Assembly (NCBI RefSeq): GCF_016097555.1
Contig: NC_054713.1
Coordinates: 8,356,345 to 8,420,344, forward strand
DNA: 64,000 nucleotides
Direction of reading: 5' to 3'
Source of the DNA: Gigantopelta aegis
Lineage: Eukaryota; Mollusca; Gastropoda; Neomphalida; Peltospiridae
Numbering within the stretch: position 1 is the stretch's first letter; the number at the start of each line of letters is the position of its first letter. The position numbers were made by a program, and so were the translations under genes. This document shows positions 22,388 through 32,044 of this stretch, piece by piece. The notes beneath the pieces were generated by a model. That model was not told the origin of the DNA, did no database searches, and saw nothing but the letters and a program-made list of their open reading frames with translations.

Positions 22388-22562
22388 AAATATCATCTGT
22401 GTTTCCGTCATAAAAGAGATATTTAGATTTAGATGTATTGATGTGTTCAGTTAAAATGTAAGCAGTGCATATCTCGAGGCGTTCATTGTTGTTTCTACAT
22501 CACCCACTGATGTAGAGATAAAAAGGGAGATGAATAAAGAGAAGATGAAGAAAAGAAAAGGG

Positions 22563-22923
22563 ACGCCGCTAGAGCACATTTATTTTTGATCTTATCATCG
22601 GCTATTGGACGTCAAACATATGGTCATTCTGACACTGTTTTTAGAGGAAACCCGCTGTCGCCACATAGGCTACTCTTTTTACGACAGGCAGCAAGGTATC
22701 TTTTATTTGCGCTTCCCACAGGCAGGATAGCACAAAGCATGGCCTTTGTTGAACCAGTTATGGATCACTGGTCGGTGCAAGTGGTTTACACCTACCCATT
22801 GAGCCTTGCGGAGCACTCACTCAGGGTTTGGAGTCGGTATCTGGATTAAAAATCCCATGCCTCGACTGGGATCCGAACCCAGTACCTACCAGCATGTAGA
22901 CCGATGGCCTGCCACGACGGCGG
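22563..22923 (-). mobile_element. SINE-C copy with the LINE-like tail variant
   Basis: Minus strand: tRNA-like head GTGGCAGGCCATCGGTCTAC, then the core AGCGCAAATAAAAGATACCT, then a tail with TTGACGTCCAATAGCCGATG and GTGCTCTAGCGGCGTC. The tail differs from that of 12561-12937, although the heads are nearly identical. Confidence 0.92.
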
Positions 22924-23229
22924 TTAGATAGATGAAAAGGAAAGCAGAAATAGCTCTTTCACTGCACTTTCCATAGACAGGACAGTACATATCACGACCT
23001 TTGTGACTTTGGATGGAAGTGGATAATAACCGGACGGGAACATCTTTCCCGCCTAAGTATAGCGCTCTGTCACACAGCGACATAACTAATAACAGCAATA
23101 ATCATAATCATGATAAATAAATAATTTTGAGATTTTTTATTATTGTTTTAATTGAGTTCATGGTATGTGTAATTTATACCCCACTTAATTTACTCATATT
23201 GTCAGCTTATTTTTGACATTTCGATTCTC
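22924..23229. repeat. Degenerate SINE core remnant and unassigned DNA upstream of the host gene
   Basis: 22955-23060 weakly matches a minus-strand SINE core (CCATAGACAGGACAGTACAT; ACGACCTTTGTG). 23060-23229 holds nothing recognisable but lies directly upstream of the host gene and may include its promoter. Confidence 0.4.
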
Positions 23230-23238
23230 CTATATATA
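23230..23238 (+). promoter_or_regulatory. Candidate TATA box of the secreted-protein gene
   Basis: CTATATATA lies 52-60 bp before the ATG at 23290, leaving room for a ~25-30 nt 5' leader. Position and sequence suit a Pol II TATA element, but the transcription start is unmapped. Confidence 0.4.
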
Positions 23239-23289
23239 CTGTAACTTTTGAAGGACAGGGACATTGTGTTGTTGTGCCCGAGAAAGACC

Positions 23290-26200
23290 ATGCTCCTGTT
23301 TATTTTCGCTTTGGCCATTTGCGGTAAGTGTAAATATTTCTGTTTACCTTACATTAAGTTTTGTGCACAATACATAAAACTAGACGAAATGTACCTAAAA
23401 CTTCAGAGGGACGTGATGTAGCCCAGTGGTAAACCGCTCGCTTGGAACGATGTCAGTCTAGGACCGATTCCCGTCGGTGGGCCCATTGGGTTATTTCTCG
23501 TTCCAGCTAGTGCACCACGACTGGTATATCAAAGCATGTGGGATGTGCAATCATGTCTGTGGGATGGTGCATATAAAAGATCCCTTACAATTAACTGAAA
23601 AATGTAGCGGGTTTCCTCTCTAACACTATATAGAAATGGCCTCACCGACGGGGACCTGACCACGCATCAAGGAAGCGCTTTACCACTGTGTGTACGTATG
23701 TGCGTGAATGATGTCGACTTATAGCACTAAAATGTATTTATTTAGGGGTGGGATGTAGCGCCATGATAGTGCTCGCATTAAGTGTAGGGGTCTAGGACCG
23801 ATGGCCACTATTTGCTACATTTTCCCTTACAAAGTACTGGCACATAAATGGTCGTGGTATTAATTATCCTGTCAGTAGGGAAGTATAACAATTTCCTTTC
23901 TGCTTTCTTTATCTCTGTCTGTCTCTCTCTTGGTTGGCTCATTGGGCTACGTCTCGTTCTAAAGGCCGTGGTATGTGCTATCCTTTCTGTGGGATGGTCC
24001 ATATAAAAGATCCCTTTTTAGTAATGGAAAATGTAGCGGGTTTCCTCTCTAAGACTATCAGAACTGCCAAATGTTTGACATCCAATAGCCGATGATTAAT
24101 AAATCAATGTGCTCTTGTGGTATCGTTAAACAAAATAAACCTCTCTCTCTCGTTGTGTGTGTGTGTCTCGTTGTCACGTTAGAAAACCAAATAGCCGTAT
24201 TCTTTAAAATGTTCTCAGATATTGTTAAACAAATATTTCTTTCTTTTTCCATTGTTCGTTACTTCAGGCATCTCTGTAAAAGGGGAATGTGAAGAGGTCT
24301 ATTTAGCACATGGACTCTGGAACTGCAATTCGCAAATACGGGACAGTGGGACTACGGGCGACTTGAATAAAGAACAGTGTTCGTAAGTTCTTCCAAGGAC
24401 TAATCACAGGACACCGATGGTAGCCCAACCGCCACAGCCTCCATAGAGGCAAGGTTCCAACAAGGAGCTACCTTTCTATTAATCAAGTCAAATCAACCAA
24501 TTAGCTCCATTTCAATTTCGATTAACCGCTTTAAATTATGTGTCAAAATTACCTTGCAGAAATTACTAAACATTTTCATTTTGACTTTAATCCTACGGGA
24601 CATTTCCAAATTCAATAGCACTAAAACAAACCCCGTTACCGACCCTGATCGGGCTGCTTGTGCTCTCTTGCACACGCCAGCGCTGGCGATCCCCTCTAAG
24701 AACCCACCCCCAAACCGTTCATGTCCTGGACGGAGGAGCCGGCGAAAGTCGATACCTGCGCCCATGACCTAACCTGACCTGACCTGACCTGACTTGATCA
24801 GTTCTTCCACAAATATGCTTTATTCACCGTCTCAGCCCCTTCGGTGAGCGCATTGGGCTATTTCTCGTTCCAGCCAGTGCACCACGACTGGTATATCAAA
24901 GGCCGTGATATGTGATATCCCTGTGGGATGGTGCATATAAAAGATCCCTTGCTACTGATGAAAAACTAGCGGGTTTCCTTTCTAAGTATATATGTGAACA
25001 TGACGAAATGTTTGACATCCAATAGCCGATGATAAATAAATCAATGTGATCTAGTGGTGTCGTTATAATTTTTTTATCACGGTCTCAGTGGAAAACAAAG
25101 AGGCGGGGCGTAGCCCAGCGGTAAAGCGCTCGCCTTATGCGCGGTCGGTCTGGGATCGATCCCAGTCGCTGGGCCCATTGGGCTATTTTTCATTTTAGCC
25201 AGTCCACCACGACTGGTATATCAAAGGCCGTGGTATGAGCTATCCTGTCTGTGGGGTGGTTCATATAAAAGATCCCTTGTTAGTAATGTAAATATGTAGA
25301 GGGTTTCCTCTATTTCTATGAGTATAATATTACAAATATTCGACATCCAATAGCTGTTGAATAAAAATTCAATGGGCTTTAGTGGTGTTATTATACGAAA
25401 CATACTTTAACTTTTAACTTTAACATTAGAAGACATAATATATTTATTTTAGTCTCATTGCATTTAGCCTAAAAACGACTCACAAAAAATGTATGAAAAT
25501 CCCCCCCCCCCCCCAAAAAAAAAACAAACAACAAAAACAAACAAACAACAACAACAAAATAAAAACCCCAAGACAAAACCCAAACAAACAGACCTTTTCA
25601 CGAACATTTGTAATTAATAGAGGATACTCCCCACGTGTCTTGTGATATCATAATATATCAACACGAGTTGATAAAAGTATGAAATCCGAGGCTTGCCGGG
25701 GTGGGGGGTGGTTGTAATTAATAGAATGAATGAATGAATGTTTAACGACACACCCCAGCACGAAAAATACATCGGCTATTGGGTGTCAAACTATGGTAAT
25801 GCAAATAAATAAAGTGATGATGATCAACATCAATATAAAAATTCAAGACAAACAAAAACAGTGTAAAGAACTGTGCAAAAACACAAATATCACAGAATTA
25901 TACGGATACTGAATTTTACTCAAAACTTCAATTGTGTGCTGTATTGGCCATTCTCAAAGAGAATGTTACACCCCTGCACCACGGTGAGGTTACAGCACAC
26001 GCAGGGGTAATTAATAGAGGATACTCCCAGAGTGTCTTGTGATATAATATATCAGCACGAGTTGATAAAAGTATGAAATCCGAGGCTTGCCGGGGGGTAT
26101 TCTTTTTATCATCCATTAGTATTCTCTTCATTTGCGACAGTTGTAAACAATGTCAGTAATGTGGGTTGAATGCCACTATATTTGGCAGCGGTAGGCTCGT

Positions 26201-29200
26201 TAACTAGCAGAGGCTTGCCGAGGATTTTGTACTTTTATCAACGAGTGCTGTAACCTCATCGTGGTGCAGGGGTGTAATATTTTCTTTGAGAATGGCCAAT
26301 ACAGCACAAATCCCCTTGTTTTCTTCGAGATACAATTGAAATTTTGAGTAAATGTCAGTATCTAACTGTGATATTCGTATTTTTGCACAGTTCTTTACAC
26401 TGTTTTTATTTAAATCTTGAATTTTTATATTGATGTTGATCATCACTTTATTTGTTTGCATTACCATAGTTTGACACCCAATAGCCGGTGTATTTTTCGT
26501 GCTGGGGTGTCGTTAAGCATTCATTCATTTGATAAATTATGATATCACAAAACACGAGGGGGGTATACTTTTCATTTGCGACAGTTGTAAACAATGTCAG
26601 TAACGTGGGTTGAATGTCAGCGGCAGACTCGTTAACTAGCAGAACGGCAGTGGCGTGACGTCACTAACGGTAGGATATCGCAAATTATAGTGTCAGCGAC
26701 ATCTCCTACAAAAGCTTTTAATGGATGATATATACTGAACAAAAAAAGAAACTTCCGATTTGTACATATAGTATTTGTTGTGTTGAAGAATTCATAGGTA
26801 GTATTATTAGCCTTGAGCTGTATTATCAGGATTCATGAATTTTATCGATTATTTTTGCACTGTTAATCGTCGACAACGTGAAATTCAATTTGCACGTGCA
26901 TGCATAGTTCGACATGTCCCGTGTAGTATTCGGCCAATTTGTTTTACTTGTCTTACTGACAAGTGAACGAAAACGCTTCAAAATTTGTCAAAAAAAATTA
27001 ACGTTTTTTTTACATTGTAGCATTTTTAGTATGCCAAGAATAACAAATAATTTACACGAACGGGCGATTGGCATGCTTGATGCTGGCATGTCGACAGAAG
27101 ACGTTGCAAGGCATGTTGGGAGTTCTAGTCGAGCAATACGAAATCTTCGCGTAAGATTTCGAATGAATGAATGAATGTTTAACGACACCCCAGCACGAAA
27201 AATACATCGGCTATTGGGTGTCAAACCGACAGGAAGCACCAACGACTTGCCACGTCGTGGACGTCCGCGTGTTATAACGCGTGGTCAAGACCGCTATATC
27301 ATGCACACGCATTTGCGCAATCGATTCGAAACTGCCACTGCTACTGCTGCTTCATAATAACCGAATCAGTGGGCAAACGTTTCGTAATCGTCTGCGGGAG
27401 AACGGTTTACATGCACGACGTCCTTACGTCGGATGCGTTTTAACGCAACGTCATCGTCTAAATCGTCTTAATTGGGCACGTGTACACACTCGTTGGATAC
27501 GGCGACGCTGGAATACCGTTCTTTTTTCGGATGAATCCAGATTTTCTTTACAACGTGGTGATGGCAGGGTGCGCGTCTACCGTAGGAGAAATGAACGCTA
27601 TGCTGACTGTTGTGTTCTTGAACGAGATCGTTTCGGGGGTGGGGGTTGTGTCATGGTCTGGGCAGCCATTGCCCATGGTTATCGTTCACCACTAGTCGTC
27701 ACTGATAGCAATTTAAATGCTCAACGTTACCGGGATGACATTCTCGCTCATCACGTCATTCCTCTATTCCATAACAACGCCAACATCTCGATTTTTCAGT
27801 ATGATAATGCCACCTCTCATACAGCTAGAGACACTGTAAATTTTCTTAGGACAAATAACATTGATTTCATTGATGACTGGCCCGCTAAAAGTCCCCATCG
27901 AACATGTCTGGGATAGTCTGGACAGACGATTGAGGCTTCGTCACAACCCACCCGCTAACGTCAATGAACTTCATCAAGCGCTCATTCAGGAATGGAACAA
28001 TATTCCACAAGCAGACACGCTAGTCAATTCTATGCGCCTGCGATGCACTGCAGTAGTTAATTCAAGAGGTGGTCATATCCGTTATTAAGTGGGTGGGTTT
28101 TTTTTTAACCCCCTACCACACTTGGTCAACAAACGATGCATCATGGAACACTCTTTAAACGCATATATAACAATTATTCCCCCGGTTTGTTTTCATCAAG
28201 TTATGTTCAAGCAAAGTTAGCGGAAGTTTCTTATTTTGTTCAGTATATATATATATATCCGATTTATAAAAAATGCAGATTAAAAACTAATTTGCTTATT
28301 TTCAGGGAATAATATATCTTCTTTGGACAAACGAAACTAACTATACATATTTTTTATATCACTAAGCAACTCTGAGACTTCCCTTTAAAATTACGGAAAA
28401 TTAAACATTGTTGCAGGACTTTCAGCCAAGAATTGACATGTAAACTGGTTGTACTTGAGGAGTGCGTAGACTCGCCAAAGACGACGTATTACGGTATTCC
28501 ACTGAACGACTTGAGAGCCTCATTGGAGAGACAACTGATAAACCTGAACGCAAAGTGTAAGTAGGATTTACCAGTATACTATATATACTACCGACAAAAA
28601 TTAAGGGAATGACTGATGTGAATGTAACTATCGTTGACATGCACTGTTACAATACAGTGGCGTTGCATTTGAACGCTTCATCTGATCAAAATGAAATTTC
28701 ACAGCATGCATGAACAGCATGTGATGCACGTGTACACAGAAGATCACAATCACTGATGCAAGTGAGGTAATCACATGCGTGAAAATGGTCCCAAGACAAT
28801 ACCTTAATGAAGAGACGAAATGGCGAATTGTCGGTACGATAGAGGGAGGTACGTCAATATGCCCAAATGTTTGGTAAATCAAAAAGTGTAATTTCTAGAG
28901 TGTGGGATAAGTACCGTCAAACTGGCGGGGTTGCAACGAGACCTGGGCGTGGCAGGCCTAAAAAGACGACACCTCGACAAAATCGTACCATAACATTAAT
29001 TGCTCTACGCAATAGATTCAAATCAGCTGCTGCTATCAACAGTGAATTCCGTACAATAACAGGAAGGCGAATTTCAACATCGACCGTCAAGAACAGACTC
29101 TACAAAGCCCGCCTGAAAGCGAGGCATCCTCTGAAGGGTGTGACCCTAACAGCTCACCATAGGCGGCAACGATTACGGTGGGCTAGGCAACACCAGGGAC

Positions 29201-32019
29201 GGACTGTGCGACAATGGCGTTACACCATGTTTACAGACGAATCCGAGGTTCTGCCTGAGATTCACAGATGGCAGAAAACGTTGTTGGCGACGTATCGGCG
29301 AGAGATATGCCCGGGCTACAATTCTAGACCATGATCGGTATGGGGGTGGTAGTGTCATGGTGTGGGGAGGGATCACACATGACAGGCGAACAGATTTGAT
29401 TATTGTTAATGGAAATTTGACTGGCCAGAGATATCTGGACCAAATTTTGCGTCCTGTCGTTGTTTTAGTGGCGAGAAATATTGGCAGAAATGTTGAATTT
29501 CAAGACGACAATGCAAGACCACATCGCGCTCGGATAGTCACCGATTACCTACGACAACAAGGCATACCGACAATCGACTGGCCCGCTAAGTCCCCCGATA
29601 TGTCCCCTATAGAGCACCTGTGGGACGTTCTTGGGCGGAGAATGTACGCCAGGGACCCAGCACCCGCCAACGTGGCCCAGCTTGCGGTAGGCGTTCAGAA
29701 TGAATGGCGGGCAATACCCAGGGCAACCATACGTACATTAATCAACAGTATGCCATCAAGGTGTCGAGCAAGCATCGCCCACGCCCCAAATTTGTTTTCC
29801 AGACGTTAATCGAAATAAAACATTCACTATAATTTCACCCGTTCCCTTATTTTTTGTCGGTAGTATATATCACGCAAGGTGTAAGTAGGATTTACCCGTC
29901 TCCTATATATCACGCAAGGTGTAAGTAGGATTTACCAGTATCCTATATATGACGCAAGGTGTAAGTAGAATTTACCTGTGTCCTATATATTACGCAAGGT
30001 GTAAGTAGGATTTACCTGTATACTATATATCACGCAAGGTGTAAGTAGGATTTACCTGTATACTATACATCACTCAATGTATAAGTAGGAATGAATGAAT
30101 GAATGAATGAATGTTTAACGACACCCCAGCACGAAAAATACATCGGCTATTGGGTGTCAAACTATGGTAATGCACATAAATAAAGTGATGATCAACATCA
30201 ATATAAAAATTCAAGGTTTAAACAAAAACAGTGTAAAGAACTGTGCAAAAATACAAATACAAATATCACAGAATTTTACGGACACCGAATTTTACTCTAA
30301 ACTTCAATTTGTGCTGTATTGGCCATTCTCAAAGAGAATGTTACACCCCTGCACCACGGTGAGGTTACAGCACACGCAGGGGTGTATAAGTAGGATTTAC
30401 CTGTGTGCTATATATCCGGTAGCAGTTCAACATTTCTAGGTATTCGGATCGAGTCTCGACAATATCAACCCCCGCCCCCTGTCTATCTCTCTCTTATTTT
30501 TCTCGCTCTCTCGCATTTTGTTTTCTCGTTCTTTAACCGACATGTTTTCGTTTAGCCGTGTTGTAGCGGTTCCCCCACCGTCTCTCTCTTTGTCTCCCTT
30601 ACTGACTTTTTTTTATATCCCATGTACTTACACACATACATATACACACACAGATATAAACAGAGAGGGAGGGGGCAGAGAGAGATAGAGAGAGATAGAG
30701 AGATACATACATACATACATACATAACGAGAGTTAGTTTTGTTTAACAGCACCACAATAGAGCGTTGATATATTAATGTTAATTTAGGTTTAGAGTTTGG
30801 CTGCTTGATAATTACTAGTTGTGTAACAATACATCGAACTATCGATATTTTGCGATAGTCAGTGTCTCAACAGTAATGCATCGATGGTTAATTCAACTAT
30901 CGATAACTATCGCAAATGTTTGCTCCACTATCGATAGTTTCGATAGTATGCATAGTGAAATCCTTTGATCTTGTGGAGTAAAACAATCAAAGATATCCAT
31001 CATTATCCATCATTGCAAAGAAGTTCATCTACGTCCCTGCTACGTTGGTGCCCTTAGTGATTTCAACAGCCGGCGATATTGTCACTACACAATGACTGCA
31101 ATTAAAGTCAAACACGTGGTCAAGTTAATTTTTATACGCAAACATTGGAAAACCATAAAAATTATATTTTTCTGCAGAAACCTTCGAAACCATAAATAAA
31201 TGGTTAATAATAAGTTGATATTTCTGCAAAAACATCAATAATGTGGGGTCTTTATATCATAAATTTATTAAATATGATTCCACTACCTTGTGACATTGTT
31301 ACAAATAACTAAGTACAAACACGCACATACACAAAAACACAAACATACGTACAGACACATGCGCACATACATACATGTTGGAAGATTGAAGTAAACAGTT
31401 TTGTAAAGCACTTTGACACAAGACTGTGCGCCACATTTTGGTGGAGTGTGATCATCTCAAGCCGACGAGAAATGATATATTTGTCTACAGAAATGTTTTG
31501 GAATCTTTTTTAATTCCATCCAGAATTAATTGTTAAGTTTTTAAAACACTTCGACTTCTATACAAAGTTTTAAAATGTACTTACCTTGATTTGTATTATA
31601 CTTTTTATCCACAGCTCCTTACACTGGTTTTACATAAATATATATAACTAATATTTTCATATACTTGCCATTTGTGACACCCAATAGCCGATGTGTATTT
31701 TTGTCATGGGGTGTCGTTAAACATTTATTCATTCATTCATTTGTGAAATATCTATTTATATTACTGTTATCAAGCGATTTAAGAATTCACAATATTATTG
31801 TAATACTATTGCAATAGGACTATCACTATTGCAATACTGTCACAATAGTAGTTCAACTATCGCAATACTATTTCAACAGTAAAACTGACCGCAGTAGTCA
31901 TCCCTAACAAATACTGAAGGTCTGCATGTTAAGATGACCTTGGTTTCACATTTTTTTTTATTACATTTCCAACTTGCTGTTCATTTGACTTTTTTTCAGG
32001 TGCCCGGTTTATGAACTAA
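23290..32019 (+). CDS. Spliced host gene: 102-aa secreted, six-cysteine protein (four coding exons)
   Basis: Exons at 23290-23323, 24268-24382, 28417-28556 and 32000-32019 join in frame (34+115+140+20 = 309 nt). Junctions are canonical: donors GTAAGTGTA, GTAAGTTCT, GTAAGTAGG; acceptors TTACTTCAG, TTGTTGCAG, TTTTTTCAG. Intron phases are 1, 2 and 1. The product starts MLLLIFALAICG, a clear signal peptide likely cleaved near SVKG|ECEE. The mature part has six Cys (GEC, WNC, EQC, LTC, EEC, AKC), so three disulfides are plausible, and ends CARFMN-stop. I do not recognise the family; nothing enzymatic is visible, and a small extracellular or mucus/haemolymph protein is only a guess. Introns of 944, 4034 and 3443 bp are packed with SINEs, Tc1 elements and satellite, yet the exons are uninterrupted and the frame is clean, which argues that the gene is alive. 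Transcript evidence is lacking. Confidence 0.72.
23408..23637 (+). mobile_element. SINE-B copy in intron 1, 3'-truncated
   Basis: GATGTAGCCCAGTGGTAA head, B-box region GGACCGATTCCCGTCGG and core to GTAGCGGGTTTCCTCTCTAA. The tail is replaced by a head-first fragment of another copy. Confidence 0.85.
23638..23695 (-). mobile_element. SINE-B head fragment, inverted
   Basis: CTCACCGACGGGGACC and ATCAAGGAAGCGCTTTACCA are the reverse complement of a SINE-B tRNA-like head. Confidence 0.7.
23748..24143 (+). mobile_element. SINE-B copy in intron 1, degenerate with an internal duplication
   Basis: A decayed head (GGATGTAGCGCCATGATAGT) and part of the core are followed by a second core from 23930 (CATTGGGCTACGTCTCGTTC, CCATATAAAAGATCCCTTTT). 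The tail TTGACATCCAATAGCCGATG...TATCGTTAAACAAAATAAAC is the LINE-like tail type. CT/GT microsatellite follows. Confidence 0.8.
24383..24837. other. Start of intron 2, unassigned
   Basis: No repeat family recognised apart from a short (CCTGA)5 run at about 24771-24795. ORFs on either strand here are not supported. Confidence 0.3.
24838..25070 (+). mobile_element. SINE-B copy in intron 2, headless
   Basis: Starts in the core (GCATTGGGCTATTTCTCGTT) and runs to the LINE-like tail (TTGACATCCAATAGCCGATG, AGTGGTGTCGTTATAA). The tRNA head is missing (5' truncation). Confidence 0.88.
25102..25400 (+). mobile_element. SINE-B copy in intron 2, full length, diverged
   Basis: Head GGCGTAGCCCAGCGGTAA with GGATCGATCCCAGTCG, complete core, and tail TCGACATCCAATAGCTGTTG...AGTGGTGTTATTATACGAA. 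Confidence 0.9.
25609..25714. repeat. ~105-bp repeat unit, first copy
   Basis: GTAATTAATAGAGGATACTC...TTGATAAAAGTATGAAATCC, GAGGCTTGCCGGGG. Tandemly repeated at 26008-26100 (after SINE-A), with a partial inverted copy split around the SINE-A at 26243-26531. Confidence 0.7.
25725..26007 (-). mobile_element. SINE-A copy 1 (LINE-A-derived both ends), full length
   Basis: Minus strand 5'-3': ribozyme head (25935-26007), ~140-nt unique middle, then the LINE-A-like tail TTGACACCCAATAGCCGATG...GGGTGTGTCGTTAAAC(ATTC)n. Flanked by the 10-bp duplication TAATTAATAG (25715-25724 and 26008-26017). The right-hand boundary therefore falls exactly at the first base of the ribozyme P1. Non-coding, non-autonomous. 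Confidence 0.95.
25935..26007 (-). ncRNA. HDV-like ribozyme, SINE-A copy 1
   Basis: P1 CCCCUGC/GCAGGGG; P3 ACC/GGU with loop UCACCGU; P4 AUUCUC-UUU-GAGAAU; joining strand GGCCAA with the expected catalytic C; P2 UGUGCUGUA/UACAGCACA. Matches the nested double-pseudoknot order of HDV ribozymes (P1, P2, P3, P3', P1', P4, P2'). Confidence 0.85.
26018..26242. repeat. Second ~105-bp repeat unit plus inverted partial unit
   Basis: 26008-26100 repeats 25609-25700. 26120-26160 (TTTGCGACAGTTGTAAACAA) recurs at 26572-26600. 26214-26242 is the inverted end (ACTTTTATCAAC). Confidence 0.6.
26243..26308 (+). ncRNA. Truncated HDV-like ribozyme, SINE-A copy 2 (no P1 5' strand)
   Basis: P2, P3, P4 and GGCCAA are present, but without CCCCTGC P1 cannot form. 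It should be inactive, consistent with a 5'-truncated insertion. Confidence 0.7.
26243..26531 (+). mobile_element. SINE-A copy 2, lacking the first 7 nt
   Basis: Starts at GAGTGCTGTAACC, so the P1 5' strand is missing, but the rest of the head, the middle and the tail to CGTTAAGCATTCATTCAT are present. It belongs to the longer variant with AATCCCCTTGTTTTCTTCGA after the ribozyme, which retains a few more LINE-A-like bases. Inserted in the inverted 105-bp repeat. Confidence 0.9.
26532..26730. repeat. Right part of the inverted repeat copy, intron 2
   Basis: TTGATAAATTATGATATCAC continues the repeat split by SINE-A copy 2; TTCATTTGCGACAGTTGTAA follows. No gene. Confidence 0.5.
27031..28088 (+). 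pseudogene. Tc1 transposase a, broken
   Basis: N-terminal helix-turn-helix MPRITNNLHERAIGMLDAGM...VRFR, then the retroposon insertion, then TGSTNDLPRRGRPRVITRGQ (GRPR-like linker). There is a frameshift near 27345, then the catalytic domain: first D in FSDESRFS, second D in FQYDNATSH. A deletion of ~11 bp around 27893 removes the DLSP residues before PIEHVWD (third acid, E) and shifts frame. The C-terminus ends GGHIRY. Standard Tc1 DD34E layout; inactive. Confidence 0.9.
27162..27225 (-). mobile_element. LINE-A/SINE-A tail inserted in Tc1 a
   Basis: Only the last ~64 bp of the element (TTGACACCCAATAGCCGATG to (ATTC)n, minus strand) is present. The interrupted codons read VRFR|TGST, and CGA on both sides may be the target duplication. 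Confidence 0.85.
28586..29865 (+). mobile_element. Tc1-type DNA transposon b (intron 3)
   Basis: Inverted ends TACTACCGACAAAAATTAAG and TTATTTTTTGTCGGTAGTA, with TA at both sides within the ATATATA of the first minisatellite unit. 1280 bp, a different Tc1 subfamily from element a. Confidence 0.92.
28785..29809 (+). pseudogene. Tc1 transposase b, broken
   Basis: Starts MVPRQYLNEETKWRIVGTIE. A frameshift near 28855 precedes MFGKSKSVISRVWDKYRQTG. The GRGRPKKT linker follows, then FTDESEV (first D). A second frameshift near 29330 separates GGGSVMVWGGI, FQDDNARPH (second D) and SPDMSPIEHLWD (E, 34 residues after D: DD34E). Ends NLFSRR. Two frame breaks; otherwise near complete, about 340 codons. 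Confidence 0.92.
30090..30382 (-). mobile_element. SINE-A copy 3, full length with 12-bp target duplication
   Basis: TGTATAAGTAGG at 30078-30089 and 30383-30394 flanks a complete SINE-A: ribozyme at 30310-30382, middle, LINE-A tail and six tetranucleotide tail repeats. It sits in the last unit of the splice-donor minisatellite. Confidence 0.96.
30310..30382 (-). ncRNA. HDV-like ribozyme, SINE-A copy 3
   Basis: All helices intact: P1 7 bp, P2 9 bp, P3 3 bp, P4 6 bp, GGCCAA joining strand. This sequence equals the SINE-A consensus, and the flanking duplication places the cleavage site at the element end. Confidence 0.87.
30421..30820. repeat. Simple-sequence region of intron 3
   Basis: TC-rich 30478-30600, GA-rich 30665-30705 and (CATA)n 30703-30723. 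The predicted ORF here is low-complexity. Confidence 0.6.
30821..30965. repeat. Cluster of ACTATCGATA-like dyads
   Basis: Five or more copies of (A)CTATCGATA / CTATCGCAA in 140 bp. A related CTATCGCAATA/CTATTGCAATA cluster is at 31795-31880. May be the two ends of one old element enclosing ~1 kb, but no clean terminal repeats were found. Confidence 0.4.
30966..31423. other. Intron 3, unassigned
   Basis: No gene. A CA-rich tract lies at 31318-31372. No repeat family recognised. Confidence 0.3.
31424..31742 (+). mobile_element. LINE-A 5'-truncated copy (ORF2 end and 3' UTR)
   Basis: ACTGTGCGCCACATTTTGGT encodes the last ORF2 zinc motif region (RHILVECDHLKPTRNDIF). It is followed by the stop region, the 3' UTR (CACAGCTCCTTACACTG) and the tail TGACACCCAATAGCCGATGT...GGGTGTCGTTAAACATTTATTC. 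About 90% identical to the intact copy. Confidence 0.92.
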
Positions 32020-32044
32020 CGCACAGCAAAGAATTAAATTCCAG

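Larger units (their letters stand above)
26733..28245 (+). mobile_element. Tc1-type DNA transposon a (intron 2)
   Basis: Inverted ends TACTGAACAAAAAAAGAAAC and GTTTCTTATTTTGTTCAGTA with TA on each side (26731-26732 and 28246-28247). About 1.5 kb including a 64-bp LINE-A/SINE-A tail inserted at 27162-27225. Encodes a broken DD34E transposase (separate entry). Confidence 0.92.
28547..30420 (+). repeat. 40-bp minisatellite derived from the exon-3 splice donor
   Basis: Unit: ACGCAAGGTGTAAGTAGGAT then TTACCTGTATACTATATATC, exactly 40 bp. Unit 1 is the exon-3/intron-3 boundary itself (ACGCAAAGT|GTAAGTAGG at 28549-28565). Tc1 b split it, and further units continue at about 29868, 29910, 29950, 29990, 30030 and 30070. 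The last is split by SINE-A. GTAAGT(AG) recurs at 29881, 29921, 29961, 30001 and 30041, a decayed form at 30080. Each could act as an alternative 5' splice site. Confidence 0.85.

Noticed and set aside
24771-24795. Telomere-like (CCTGA)n run
   Set aside because: Only about five units of a pentamer not matching the molluscan TTAGGG repeat; taken as simple sequence.
26914-27174. Upstream start of Tc1 transposase a at 26914
   Set aside because: The extra N-terminal residues come from non-coding 5' sequence; MPRITNNL at 27031 is the family start.
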